Positions 1-7,336 of a stretch of 64,000 nucleotides of DNA are shown one piece after another. Under the pieces are notes generated by a model that was not told the origin of the DNA, made no database searches, and saw only the letters and a list, made by a program, of their open reading frames with translations. This DNA is from Bacteriovoracaceae bacterium UBA6153 (GTDB lineage Bacteria; Bdellovibrionota; Bacteriovoracia; Bacteriovoracales; Bacteriovoracaceae). Made by a program: the position numbers and the translations under genes. The stretch is from NCBI GenBank assembly GCA_002428265.1, contig DIUR01000012.1, forward strand, positions 1 through 64,000. Direction: 5' to 3'. Each line of letters opens with the position of its first letter. Position 1 is the stretch's first letter.

Positions 1-42
1 GTATGAAAACTCCCGGCTGGTCATTCTCATGTCGATGAAGAA

Positions 43-576
43 ATGTTTCTAAATTGGAAAGTCAAAGTGAGGAACCTATTAGCTAAAACTTGCGGCGAAG
101 AATCACAGCATTTCAAAGAATTCGAAAAAGCCGAAAAACCTCAACCATACACGGACAATTATCAGCTTCTCAAGAAAACAAAAGCTGTATTCATGGCTGC
201 ACAAGAGGATTTTGATGGGGGTTTACTCAATTCTATAAAGACTCTCGTTCAAGCCGAAATTTTTGATAATGAACTTGAGCAAGCCAAGGAACTTTTAACA
301 AATGGTTACTATGTACCAAGTGCCATTATTGCAGGAGTTGTTCTAGAGACTTCACTTAGAGAACTGTGCACAAGCAATGGCATTACTATTGGTAAACTTG
401 ATAAGATGAATGCTGATCTTGCAAAAATCGGTCTTATTAACAAATTAAGACAAAAGAGAATAACTGCTATTGCTGATATAAGAAACAATGCAGCTCATGG
501 GAATTACGGTGCTTTCACCAAGGATGACGTAGCTAGAATGATAGATGAAGTAGAAGAGATTGTTGCAAGTTTTTAA
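43..576 (+). CDS. HEPN-domain protein (DUF4145-like), possibly 5'-truncated
   Basis: The C-terminal half carries RNNAAHG at about residues 146-152, the R-x4-6-H signature of HEPN domains, which are often RNases in toxin-antitoxin and abortive-infection systems. The segment around residues 86-110, with an SAII-x-VLETSLREL pattern, fits the helical fold of DUF4145/HEPN-like proteins. The first ATG is at 43, but the same frame stays open back to position 7 and reads like a natural continuation (GHSHVDEE before the Met) until a TGA at 4-6. The N-terminus may therefore have been lost by a frameshift or stop. The gene converges on the AIPR gene with a 2-base gap. Its place beside restriction-modification and AIPR genes suggests phage defence. 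The HEPN motif is clear; the function is inferred. Confidence 0.6.
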   Translation: MFLNWKVKVRNLLAKTCGEESQHFKEFEKAEKPQPYTDNYQLLKKTKAVFMAAQEDFDGGLLNSIKTLVQAEIFDNELEQAKELLTNGYYVPSAIIAGVVLETSLRELCTSNGITIGKLDKMNADLAKIGLINKLRQKRITAIADIRNNAAHGNYGAFTKDDVARMIDEVEEIVASF

Positions 577-578
577 GA

Positions 579-2273
579 CTACTTAAGATACTCCAGCTTT
601 AATGCTTCTACTTTTTTAAAAGAAAGCAGCATCCTCGATGGATTAGCTGAAGAAAAATCAGTGTGCGTATCAACAATATCCCACAACTTTTTATATATTC
701 CGCTAAAGCTTGCCTCGATTGAAGCCATGCTTGCCTTGATATCGGCCACAGGCATCTGCCCTTTCACTGCCGGGGCAAGTCCCTGGAGTACCAAATGAAG
801 GAATAGCATATCAACTGAAGCACAGAATGACTTTTCTCTTTCTATAGCGGTTGCAAGGTGCTTGCGCAAAAAATCATCAGTTAATCTTTTAATATTTACA
901 AGGTTCGATACTTTTACAGCTGTTGTGCCTTCATTAAAAATCTTATTATAAATACTTTTTTCTTCTGTGAAAGAATCAAATATTACACTTTTTTCACGTT
1001 TAACTTGCGTGGAAAATCGTACATCTGCAATTTCGCAACACAGTGCTGCCGCTGCCTCTTCAGGTGAAATGTCAGTTTCTTGCATTTCATCCAAAGCAAT
1101 TCTCAATCTTAAATACCTTCTATTGCATTGACTGAAAACCTCTCTCTCTAACCTTATCTGAGTTGCATCCATGGATACAAAATCTTGTAAATTAATTGCA
1201 TTCTGTGAATTTGTCGCTACGGTTATCTTGTTACCTATTGATTCAGACGCACCCTTTAATGATATAACTCGTACAAAAACTTTTGTATTAACTAAATCAT
1301 CACTTTCATGCATCTTTACAAAAGCTCCGATGCTTCCTACCGTTTGAGCTCCATTCACTATTCTAATACCTTTCGCGTTCAAGCTTGTTACTTCAAAACT
1401 ATCTCCATATTTTTTATTCATTGTTAGAGTATCGCATAATATGGTTACACCATTGTTCAGATAAAAGAATGACTCTTTCTCATTTTTTAGAGTATGAATA
1501 ATCTTGTTATTTACTTCACCTTTGCCTAAAAAGTTTCGAATGTTTTTTGCAAACAATCTCTTGCCATAAACTTTATGCCATTCAGCCAAAACACCAACCT
1601 CCATTGCTCCAAAGAAAACTTGATGAGGAGTACTCATCTTATTCCAATTCATTAGTGGAATTTCAACATCGACAGAATCACCACTCGTTTCATGTGACAC
1701 CACAATCTCAAAGATTTTTCTTAAATCATACTCTTCAAAATAAACCCACTCTTCACCATAGTGGTCATTCAAAGCAATTATTTTTTCAGACAAAGGCGCC
1801 TGAGATCGATCTTGCAATTCATCTCCTGTGTGAACAAGTAGAATGCAAAGTTTAATGTCTTTAGCCGTTAGTGCGGCTTGGATCTCAGTGACCTTCGCAA
1901 GAACTTTTGAATTTGCACCTGTTAATTTATTTGTAATTGCCTTGGTCACTCCTTCAAGCAAAGCGTGAATTTCATCACGCTCAACACCTTTGCGACCATT
2001 TTTAATCAATTTGGATTGAGCCAGATACAAAGTCTTATCTTCGCTATTATACAAGATTCCATCCAGACCAAGATCATTAGTCCCATCAGTTATGGCATCT
2101 GCCAATATCTTATCAGGCAGTCCTGTAAGATCTGAAAGCACGTAAGGAATTAGTGCCCTAGATCTAAAGTTGTCTTCTTTGTTTGAAGCTGCAACATCAC
2201 TTACATCAACGAGATCCTTGAAGCGCCTATCAAGGACACTAACTATTCTTTCAACCTTGGGATCAATTGCCAT
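579..2273 (-). CDS. AIPR-family protein (abortive phage infection)
   Basis: A protein of about 564 residues with the AIPR core: FYLNNGVTIL near residue 270, RIVNGAQTVGSIG near 304, and an N-x-Q-N-x-I-x2-QDF segment near 355. The N-terminal part contains an acidic residue in LGLDGILY followed by QSK about 16 residues later. That fits the D-x(n)-[EQ]-x-K pattern of the Mrr-like nuclease domain often seen in these proteins. The start at 2273 is chosen because it has AAGGAGAG six bases upstream; an ATG at 2303 has no such site. It overlaps the end of the endonuclease gene by 11 bases, so the two are probably translated together. AIPR proteins are linked to abortive infection and are often found next to restriction-modification genes; the mechanism here is unknown. 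Confidence 0.82.
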   Translation of the reverse strand: MAIDPKVERIVSVLDRRFKDLVDVSDVAASNKEDNFRSRALIPYVLSDLTGLPDKILADAITDGTNDLGLDGILYNSEDKTLYLAQSKLIKNGRKGVERDEIHALLEGVTKAITNKLTGANSKVLAKVTEIQAALTAKDIKLCILLVHTGDELQDRSQAPLSEKIIALNDHYGEEWVYFEEYDLRKIFEIVVSHETSGDSVDVEIPLMNWNKMSTPHQVFFGAMEVGVLAEWHKVYGKRLFAKNIRNFLGKGEVNNKIIHTLKNEKESFFYLNNGVTILCDTLTMNKKYGDSFEVTSLNAKGIRIVNGAQTVGSIGAFVKMHESDDLVNTKVFVRVISLKGASESIGNKITVATNSQNAINLQDFVSMDATQIRLEREVFSQCNRRYLRLRIALDEMQETDISPEEAAAALCCEIADVRFSTQVKREKSVIFDSFTEEKSIYNKIFNEGTTAVKVSNLVNIKRLTDDFLRKHLATAIEREKSFCASVDMLFLHLVLQGLAPAVKGQMPVADIKASMASIEASFSGIYKKLWDIVDTHTDFSSANPSRMLLSFKKVEALKLEYLK

Positions 2274-2877
2274 TCTTCGCTCTCCTTGAATGAGACATTC
2301 CATCCAAACCTTTTTTTACGAGAACAGCTGTTTCGCACTCTTCGTCATGTTCAACAACTACAAATATTAATATTTTACTTTCTGGAATATTCATCAATCT
2401 GAAAGCAGGGAAATATGCTCTTAATTCTTCAATATTACCTACCCTGTCAGTTAGAAATCGATACATCTTCTTAGAGGGTAATACGTGAATGGCAACATCA
2501 AGCTCGTTGCAGTTTAAGCCCATTATTAATTTCATAATAGCTCTAAAGCTACTTGAGATATTTCCTGTTTCCCACTCAAACCCAACCCTGCAATCCTCAA
2601 ATTCCTTGTATCCATCTAGGGCTTTTCTTTTCATTCCCTCAATGTTCATTCCATGTTCCTTAGTCCAACCATGCTGGCTAAGGATTTCAACAAAAGCTTC
2701 CCTAATGGGCTTAACTCCATTGCCATGCTTCACCGGGTTAAGAATTAGTGAGTATTTCCCAAGAATGGACTTAAGTTCATCCAAAACTAAGTTAGTTTGA
2801 CTACTTGGTTTTCCAAGTAAATAGACAGTTTCTACTATTTTCATGTTTAGCTTATCGTTACATAAACCTGTTTCCAT
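2263..2877 (-). CDS. BglII/BstYI-like type II restriction endonuclease
   Basis: A 204-residue protein whose middle resembles the BglII family: an acidic residue (D88), then RVGFEWETGN (residues 97-106), then SFRAIMKL. This matches the family's D...(R)V-x-hE-x-E-x-GN pattern with E101/E103 as candidate metal ligands. HVLPSKKMYRFLTDRVGN (131-148) also fits. It is divergent from the adenine/cytosine methyltransferase at 2967, a typical type II layout with a shared 89-base promoter region. BglII relatives cut AGATCT or RGATCY; the site here cannot be read from sequence. Met12 at 2844 is a possible alternative start; neither ATG has a strong ribosome site. Its 3' end overlaps the AIPR gene. Family assignment is from pattern recognition, not a search. 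Confidence 0.65.
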   Translation of the reverse strand: METGLCNDKLNMKIVETVYLLGKPSSQTNLVLDELKSILGKYSLILNPVKHGNGVKPIREAFVEILSQHGWTKEHGMNIEGMKRKALDGYKEFEDCRVGFEWETGNISSSFRAIMKLIMGLNCNELDVAIHVLPSKKMYRFLTDRVGNIEELRAYFPAFRLMNIPESKILIFVVVEHDEECETAVLVKKGLDGMSHSRRAKNGN

Positions 2878-2966
2878 AAATGAATTCTTTTAATTATTTA
2901 CCTATGTTTGATTGAAATAACGCACTGAAACCGTCTAGAATTCTCTATTCACAACAAGGATAATTA
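2878..2966. promoter_or_regulatory. Shared divergent promoter region of the restriction-modification pair
   Basis: An 89-base AT-rich gap between the start codons of the endonuclease (minus) and methyltransferase (plus). The methyltransferase has a ribosome site AAGGA ending eight bases before its ATG, whereas the endonuclease has none of note. That is consistent with the methyltransferase being expressed first. No C-protein gene or clear operator repeat is visible. Confidence 0.4.
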
Positions 2967-4130
2967 ATGTCGATTAAGCTAGGTAAAACTAAGAACTGGG
3001 GAAGCCGTACTGGCAAGAGCACTCCTTCCGTCAAAAATGCTGAGATTAGCACTTTGGATCTATTAAAAGCTGCTGGATTAAGCACTGAGTTGCTTCAATC
3101 ACTTGTGGAAAATTCAGAAATTGCACAATCAGCATTTTCAAAAATATTGACCGATAGAGAAGTACTAAATAATGAAAACTCGTCCCCTGTTAAAAAATAC
3201 TTTTCAACAGATATGGGAGTACTTTATGAAGGCAATTGTTTTACAGTTTTAAGTAATATGGACGACAATTCGTTAGATTGCATATTCGCCGATCCACCGT
3301 TCAATCTTTCAAAAGAATATAACAATGGATTGCAGGATAAGATGAGCGATATGGACTACCTTGATTGGTCTAGGGCGTGGATAGACTTATGCATTCAAAA
3401 ACTAAAACCCGGTGGAGCTTTTTTCTTATATAACATTCCGAAATGGAACATTTCATTAGCGCCATATATGGACAAGAAATTAAGTTTTAGACATTGGATA
3501 ACGGTAGACATGACGTTCTCAATGCCAATACCGTCTAAGCTTTATCCTTCCCACTATTCACTTTTATACTTTACTAAGGGAGACAAGCCTAACCACTTCA
3601 CCCCACCCCGCATCCCTATTAAAACTTGTGTAAAATGTGGTAAAGAGCAAAACGATTACGGTGGCTATAAAAATAAAATGAACCCTGCTGGAATCAATAT
3701 TCGTGACGTCTGGTCTGACATACCCCCAGTGAGACATAATAAATACAAAAACAGAGACGCTAACGAACTGAGCATTAAGCTACTTGATAGAGTGTTAGAC
3801 ATAGCCACAAAAGAGGGCGATTTAGTTTTTGATCCATTTGGTGGAAGCGGCACTACTTATATTGTTGCAGAAATGAAGGGACGTAGATGGATTGGCTCTG
3901 AACTTGGCGACTGCTCACCTATTAAGGAAAGATTTGATCGTATAAAAGAAGAACAAGAACGCCTAATCGAAATGCGCAAAGAGATAAACACCCTATTCAC
4001 CGATAAAGCTCTTCGCTTAAGAGTTAAGTCTGGCGTGGGCCTCAAGCATTACAATATCCCCGAAGAACAAATAGAGCGAGTTTTCGGTAAAGACTCTCCC
4101 TTGATACTAAGCGAATCAGGACTTCATTAA
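2967..4130 (+). CDS. DNA methyltransferase, beta-class (N6-adenine or N4-cytosine), type II R-M
   Basis: A 387-residue protein. Motif IV DPPF is at 109-112, following YEGNCFTVLSNM (88-98). The SAM-binding motif FDPFGGSGTT follows near residue 290, then RRWIGSEL. The order IV before I is the beta class. DPP[YFW] usually marks N6-adenine methylases (N4-cytosine enzymes usually have SPP), so adenine methylation is likelier. A CVKC motif near residue 215 and an RHNKYKNRD segment precede the SAM motif; the latter resembles the usual H-x-x-x-KP region. The first 80 residues are an extra N-terminal region of unknown role. It would protect host DNA from the divergent endonuclease. Confidence in the family is high; base specificity is inferred. 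Confidence 0.88.
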   Translation: MSIKLGKTKNWGSRTGKSTPSVKNAEISTLDLLKAAGLSTELLQSLVENSEIAQSAFSKILTDREVLNNENSSPVKKYFSTDMGVLYEGNCFTVLSNMDDNSLDCIFADPPFNLSKEYNNGLQDKMSDMDYLDWSRAWIDLCIQKLKPGGAFFLYNIPKWNISLAPYMDKKLSFRHWITVDMTFSMPIPSKLYPSHYSLLYFTKGDKPNHFTPPRIPIKTCVKCGKEQNDYGGYKNKMNPAGINIRDVWSDIPPVRHNKYKNRDANELSIKLLDRVLDIATKEGDLVFDPFGGSGTTYIVAEMKGRRWIGSELGDCSPIKERFDRIKEEQERLIEMRKEINTLFTDKALRLRVKSGVGLKHYNIPEEQIERVFGKDSPLILSESGLH

Positions 4131-4298
4131 TTCATAAAATTCACAATGTTTGAAAAAAATTGAAACATTCATACTTGGCACTAGTATAAAGTGAAAAAAC
4201 AGGCTCAACTAATTGAAAGAATTGCTTAATCAAGATTGTGAATGAGCTCTCATGCCAGGAAGCATGCCTCAAGGTGATAGTGAAATAATAGATATTAT
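4131..4298. other. Convergent intergenic region with three small inverted repeats
   Basis: Between the methyltransferase stop and the stop of the next minus-strand gene. It holds AATGTTT/AAACATT (4145-4151 and 4163-4169), CATGC/GCATG (4251-4255 and 4262-4266) and AATAATA-GA-TATTATT (4284-4299). None has a proper T-tract, so they are poor intrinsic terminators. No reading frame is visible. Confidence 0.35.
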
Positions 4299-5027
4299 TC
4301 ATTCAAAGAGTGCATTCTTAATCATTTCTAAGTTCATCTCCTCGGAATAATCACGGATGTCTTTATTGGATCTAGATGAACCTAGGTAGATTAAGTTGTA
4401 CGGTTTTCCAAATATTGATCGAACATCGTAAATGTATCGACCTGCAAACCATGTGGTTTTTAGATCGAAGGAACCGCACACAACAATCTTGTGAACTCCT
4501 CGCTGAAAGACGGGCTCGCTTACCTTGATTGCATTGTTGATTGCGTACCCATCATTTAGTGAGACGATTACTGTATACATCTCATCGCCACAAATCTTCT
4601 TTGCATAACTATAGGTAGCGTACTCAGGATTGAACAAGTCCTTTTCAAAAATCTCTTTATGGTGCTGCTTCGGGAGGTATGACACTCCCTCTTTTGGAAA
4701 TGCTATCGAGATTGCAAACTTACCATCAATTTTACAATTGTGAGTGACGTAATGATCGAAGGTCGCCCTGATGTCTTGAGAGAGCACGTTACTCTCCTTG
4801 TATGTATCAAGGGTAGAGACTTTAACGGATCGAAGCCTTGTTGTTTGTAGTATACCAATTTGAGGTAGTTTCTTGTGAAGATCGAGCTTTGCCTCTTCGT
4901 AGGTTAATCCAATTCCGGTAATGGTGTTTACGTTTTTCTTGGAAATATGTTCCTTGAGGCATGAGTCCTCAGCGAGCAAGGTTCCCGAACATAATACCAT
5001 TGTAAGTAATGATGTTGATTTAATCAT
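4299..5027 (-). CDS. Secreted protein of unknown function
   Basis: A 242-residue protein with a signal peptide (about residues 1-19, ending LLAED). I do not recognise a family. Residues 35-55 (TITGIGLTYEEAKLDLHKKL) resemble the G-x-G-x-T/S-x2-EA-x3-A segment found in LPP20-like and related periplasmic proteins. This hints at kinship with the lipoprotein at 5630-6256 in the same gene run. Four cysteines at 23, 97, 145 and 183 could form disulfides. Ribosome site GGGAGT precedes the ATG. It is the last gene of a minus-strand run with small membrane proteins and an XRE regulator, probably one operon. Function unknown; a surface or envelope role is an inference. Confidence 0.7.
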   Translation of the reverse strand: MIKSTSLLTMVLCSGTLLAEDSCLKEHISKKNVNTITGIGLTYEEAKLDLHKKLPQIGILQTTRLRSVKVSTLDTYKESNVLSQDIRATFDHYVTHNCKIDGKFAISIAFPKEGVSYLPKQHHKEIFEKDLFNPEYATYSYAKKICGDEMYTVIVSLNDGYAINNAIKVSEPVFQRGVHKIVVCGSFDLKTTWFAGRYIYDVRSIFGKPYNLIYLGSSRSNKDIRDYSEEMNLEMIKNALFE

Positions 5028-5054
5028 GCAGTACTCCCAATAAAGAGAGAGGCA

Positions 5055-5450
5055 CTAGCGCCCCTCTCTCCATGATTCATAATGTACCTTTAAGTTTGAT
5101 ATTTCCTCTTGATCTTCGCGCTCTAGCTTTTCATGAAACTCTGCTACCGCAGCTTCCTCATCATACAACAGCTTCTTTTTTCTTTGCTGAGTTGCCAGGT
5201 GTCTCCCTAGAGACTTGCTTTCGCTATCGGTGAGGTCGCCTGGTCTCATAGACCCTTTGCCTATCAGGATGCGATCACACGACTGCACCATGATAGGCTT
5301 AATAGATTCACCTGCCAGGCATTCACTATATGCTGTAAATTTTTGATTTCTATCATTTGAAGTCATTACTGAGAAATGATCCCATATCAAATATGAGCCT
5401 AAAGCTAGAGTCGATAACGAGATAATGCCAACAACTAACTTCTTATTCAT
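5055..5450 (-). CDS. Small membrane-anchored protein of unknown function
   Basis: A 131-residue protein with one N-terminal membrane segment (about residues 4-24, LVVGIISLSTLALGSYLIW) followed by a charged, helical tail rich in Glu, Lys and Arg. Two cysteines (44 and 59) lie in the middle. The topology suggests an inner-membrane anchor with the rest in the periplasm. Its ATG overlaps the stop of the preceding 57-residue gene (ATGAATAA), so the two are likely translationally coupled. No family is recognised. Confidence 0.65.
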   Translation of the reverse strand: MNKKLVVGIISLSTLALGSYLIWDHFSVMTSNDRNQKFTAYSECLAGESIKPIMVQSCDRILIGKGSMRPGDLTDSESKSLGRHLATQQRKKKLLYDEEAAVAEFHEKLEREDQEEISNLKVHYESWREGR

Positions 5451-5616
5451 TCTTCTCAGCTTGATGCTGCTTCTTTAATAAAAACTCAGCAACGAATAAG
5501 TATGCAATAGCTACGATAGCTAGAATTTTTAAATTCCATACAACGGTGCCAAGTATTAATAATATAAAAGCAGGCAATGCTACGAGCAGCCTCTTCTTAA
5601 GAGTTAAGTGTTTCAT
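5443..5616 (-). CDS. 57-residue small membrane protein
   Basis: A short frame starting MKHLTLKKRLL and ending QHQAEKNE. A positively charged start is followed by an almost continuous hydrophobic stretch (about residues 10-46) broken by VVWNLK. It would cross the membrane once as a long helix or twice as a hairpin. The stop codon lies inside the start of the next gene in an ATGAATAA overlap, which argues it is real. It sits in the run between the lipoprotein and the 131-residue protein and is too short to be picked up by many gene finders. Small hydrophobic proteins in mobile elements can be holin-like, toxin-like or exclusion proteins; nothing here distinguishes these. Confidence 0.6.
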   Translation of the reverse strand: MKHLTLKKRLLVALPAFILLILGTVVWNLKILAIVAIAYLFVAEFLLKKQHQAEKNE

Positions 5617-5629
5617 GACTTAGTCCTTG

Positions 5630-6256
5630 TTATTGGTTTGAGCTAGATGATGGAAAGCGATTATTGTCATTAATCTTATCAATCTCTGCGCTCATGAGGT
5701 TTCCAAACTTGGCAGCCTTTGCGTTGCCATATTTTTTCTCAAGCGTAAGCTGATAAGCACGTTTTAGATCGAGAATGTTAACTGATACTTGATACCAGCA
5801 TCCTCGCATGATCTTAGATTGGCTTTCTTGATAACGAACAATCTTACGACATGTATACTCATGAGACTTGAATCCAGTGGCGCCAATTACCTCTTGTAAC
5901 TTTGTTTGAATCTGTACGAAATCTGATGATTCCACACCTGCCCCTGTAAGCGCATTTTGCGTGATCACTCTAAAGTCTGATGGAGAGTCTGATATTAATT
6001 TTACCTCACCATCCATAAGAGCTGCTTTACTTATATAGTGCTCTGACTTGTCTAAAGACATTTCAGCATAGCCGACTCCGTATAGGCGAGATTCTTTAAT
6101 TCCTTCAAACTTAGTCCACGCCGGCACAGTGTCGCCCAAGGTCTTATCCTCCAAGACCGAAGCTCCTAGAGACTCTTTGTCTTTAGTGGATAATGAATTT
6201 GATGAACAACCTGCTAGAAGTAATAATGCAGATACAATTAACGTACTTTTCTTCAT
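5630..6256 (-). CDS. Lipoprotein, LPP20-like
   Basis: A 208-residue protein with a lipoprotein signal: hydrophobic stretch then LLAGC with the lipidated Cys at 17. VPAWT (44-48) followed by RLYGVGYAEMS (57-67) and an alanine-bearing helix fits the LPP20/FlgT-like P-x-W...GxG-x-A pattern. Two later cysteines (136, 148) may pair. The tail is Asn/Ser-rich. AGAGGT precedes the ATG. It sits between the XRE regulator and the small membrane proteins in a minus-strand run. Such lipoproteins sit in the outer or inner membrane of Gram-negatives. A lipoprotein on a mobile element could act in surface exclusion of phages or related elements, but that is inference. Confidence 0.7.
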   Translation of the reverse strand: MKKSTLIVSALLLLAGCSSNSLSTKDKESLGASVLEDKTLGDTVPAWTKFEGIKESRLYGVGYAEMSLDKSEHYISKAALMDGEVKLISDSPSDFRVITQNALTGAGVESSDFVQIQTKLQEVIGATGFKSHEYTCRKIVRYQESQSKIMRGCWYQVSVNILDLKRAYQLTLEKKYGNAKAAKFGNLMSAEIDKINDNNRFPSSSSNQ

Positions 6257-6288
6257 AGGTACCTCTTTGTAATAATACTATTTAGTGA

Positions 6289-6585
6289 TTAAGACTCATC
6301 CTTGTTGTTCTTAACAAGCTTAGAGATTTGAACTTTGTAAACGCCTTCGTGAATGTGAATTTCACTTAGAAAGCTTTCGAGTGATGATTTGGGTTTACGA
6401 TCGAACACAAGTTCATCGACCGTCATGTTGAAGTAAGTAGCAACCTTGTCGACTTGAACTACATTGGGAGAAGTTCCAGTTAACCATGACTGTATATTAG
6501 TCTTGGGAACTCCTGTTCTTTTAGCCAGCTCAGTGACTGAAAGATTATGAGTCTCAAGTAAAGACTTAAGCTTCTTTTCAAACAT
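6289..6585 (-). CDS. XRE-family (Cro/CI-like) transcriptional regulator
   Basis: A 98-residue protein with a Cro/CI helix-turn-helix: LSVTELAKRTGVPKTNIQSW (residues 15-34), then VDKVATYFNMTVDELVF (46-62). The short C-terminal tail carries many lysines. A ribosome site AGG lies seven bases before the ATG. It heads the run lipoprotein / small membrane proteins / secreted protein and follows the membrane-protein gene at 6712-7152. It is a candidate repressor of this run or of the element's replication genes. A perfect palindrome at 7171-7190 just upstream of the neighbouring gene is a candidate operator. Confidence 0.85.
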   Translation of the reverse strand: MFEKKLKSLLETHNLSVTELAKRTGVPKTNIQSWLTGTSPNVVQVDKVATYFNMTVDELVFDRKPKSSLESFLSEIHIHEGVYKVQISKLVKNNKDES

Positions 6586-6711
6586 AAAAATACCTACCTA
6601 TTAATATTATCGGTACTAAACGAATGGTTTGGAGATAAAGTCGCGATCCCGTCCAACACAGGCAGGAACACGACCAATGAATGAGCTTGTGACCGGAAAG
6701 CAGGCTATGAA

Positions 6712-7152
6712 TTATTTGATACTTGTGACAACGACAATTTCTTGAGTCGATTTTCTAACGGGCTTAAATGGGTTTGTGAAAAAGTTTATTGGCTCCACAG
6801 GAACCTTACCAAACTTACGCATACACGTTACACCTAGAGAGGTGAACAGTGATGCACTACAACCCGCAATTAACCCCGTTGCTGTTGCTGAGCCAACCAA
6901 GACAAATACGCCCACATCCAATACTACATCCGTTGCTAATGGGTGCTCGACCATCATGTTCCATAAGCGAGGAGCATGCTTTCGAGTGTGCCAGATTGTA
7001 AAACCAATCCCAATGGCACTAATCGCGCCGGTTGCTACGCCAGAGGCCACAGTAGAACCTATTGCTACGGCTGCGCCAACAACCGCTACGCTTGCTACTA
7101 CTAATACAACATCTTCAGTTTGGATTTCTGAAGCTTTAATTGAAACTGTCAT
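6712..7152 (-). CDS. Ala/Val/Gly-rich membrane protein of unknown function
   Basis: About 146 residues when started at 7152, where AGGAG sits five bases before the ATG; an ATG at 7182 lacks a ribosome site and lies inside a palindrome. The sequence has three or four hydrophobic segments: VVLVVASVAVVGAAVAIGS, a Gly/Ala-rich stretch ending IGIGFTIW, VVLDVGVFVLVGSATATGLI and a Cys-bearing continuation. It resembles small integral membrane proteins, but I recognise no family. The strand choice is supported by the ribosome site and hydrophobic pattern; the opposite-strand frame here has no such support. It is the first gene of the minus-strand cargo run next to the iteron site at 7207-7224. Confidence 0.6.
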   Translation of the reverse strand: MTVSIKASEIQTEDVVLVVASVAVVGAAVAIGSTVASGVATGAISAIGIGFTIWHTRKHAPRLWNMMVEHPLATDVVLDVGVFVLVGSATATGLIAGCSASLFTSLGVTCMRKFGKVPVEPINFFTNPFKPVRKSTQEIVVVTSIK

Positions 7153-7170
7153 AATAACTCCTAAATAAAT

Positions 7171-7190
7171 CATTACCGACATTGGTAATG
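7171..7190. promoter_or_regulatory. Perfect palindrome, candidate repressor operator
   Basis: CATTACC-GACATT-GGTAATG is a perfect 7-bp inverted repeat with a 6-base spacer, a size typical of Cro/CI-type operators. It lies 19 bases upstream of the membrane-protein start at 7152 and next to the iterons. An XRE regulator is encoded 600 bases away. Binding is inferred. Confidence 0.45.
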
Positions 7191-7206
7191 ATAATTAATA
7201 GAAATA

Positions 7207-7224
7207 GACCGTGCCAACTGTGCC
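7207..7224 (-). repeat. Tandem 9-bp iterons, candidate replication origin site 1
   Basis: Read on the minus strand this is GGCACAGTT followed directly by GGCACGGTC. The same tandem pair (GGCACAGTT-GGCACAGTC) occurs on the plus strand at 11166-11183, just after the helicase gene. A weaker third unit (5 of 9 matches) continues at 7225-7233. In phage P4 the alpha protein binds short direct repeats at two separate sites, ori and crr; this pair could be the equivalent. The surrounding gap 7183-7336 is AT-rich and gene-free. Confidence 0.6.
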
Positions 7225-7336
7225 AGTTGTCACATGAATCTGATGGATAAAATTTCTGGTTAGTGAGGAAAGAACATTCTAGATATGTGTTACAAAAACA
7301 TTTGTCATTGAAACGTTACATAAACCCAGGGAGAGT

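Noticed and set aside
4141..4299. Non-coding RNA in the convergent gap after the methyltransferase
   Set aside because: The three short inverted repeats do not form one structure and there is no recognisable promoter-terminator pair.
6776..7168. Plus-strand frame opposite the membrane protein at 6712-7152
   Set aside because: It lacks a ribosome site and has a low-complexity Pro/Thr/Ala composition typical of the complement of a hydrophobic gene.
2856..7326. 13-base repeat CGTTACATAAACC at 2856-2868 and 7314-7326, as a possible attachment or recombination site of an inner element
   Set aside because: In about 12 kb of AT-rich sequence roughly one 13-mer match is expected by chance, and the flanks do not match.
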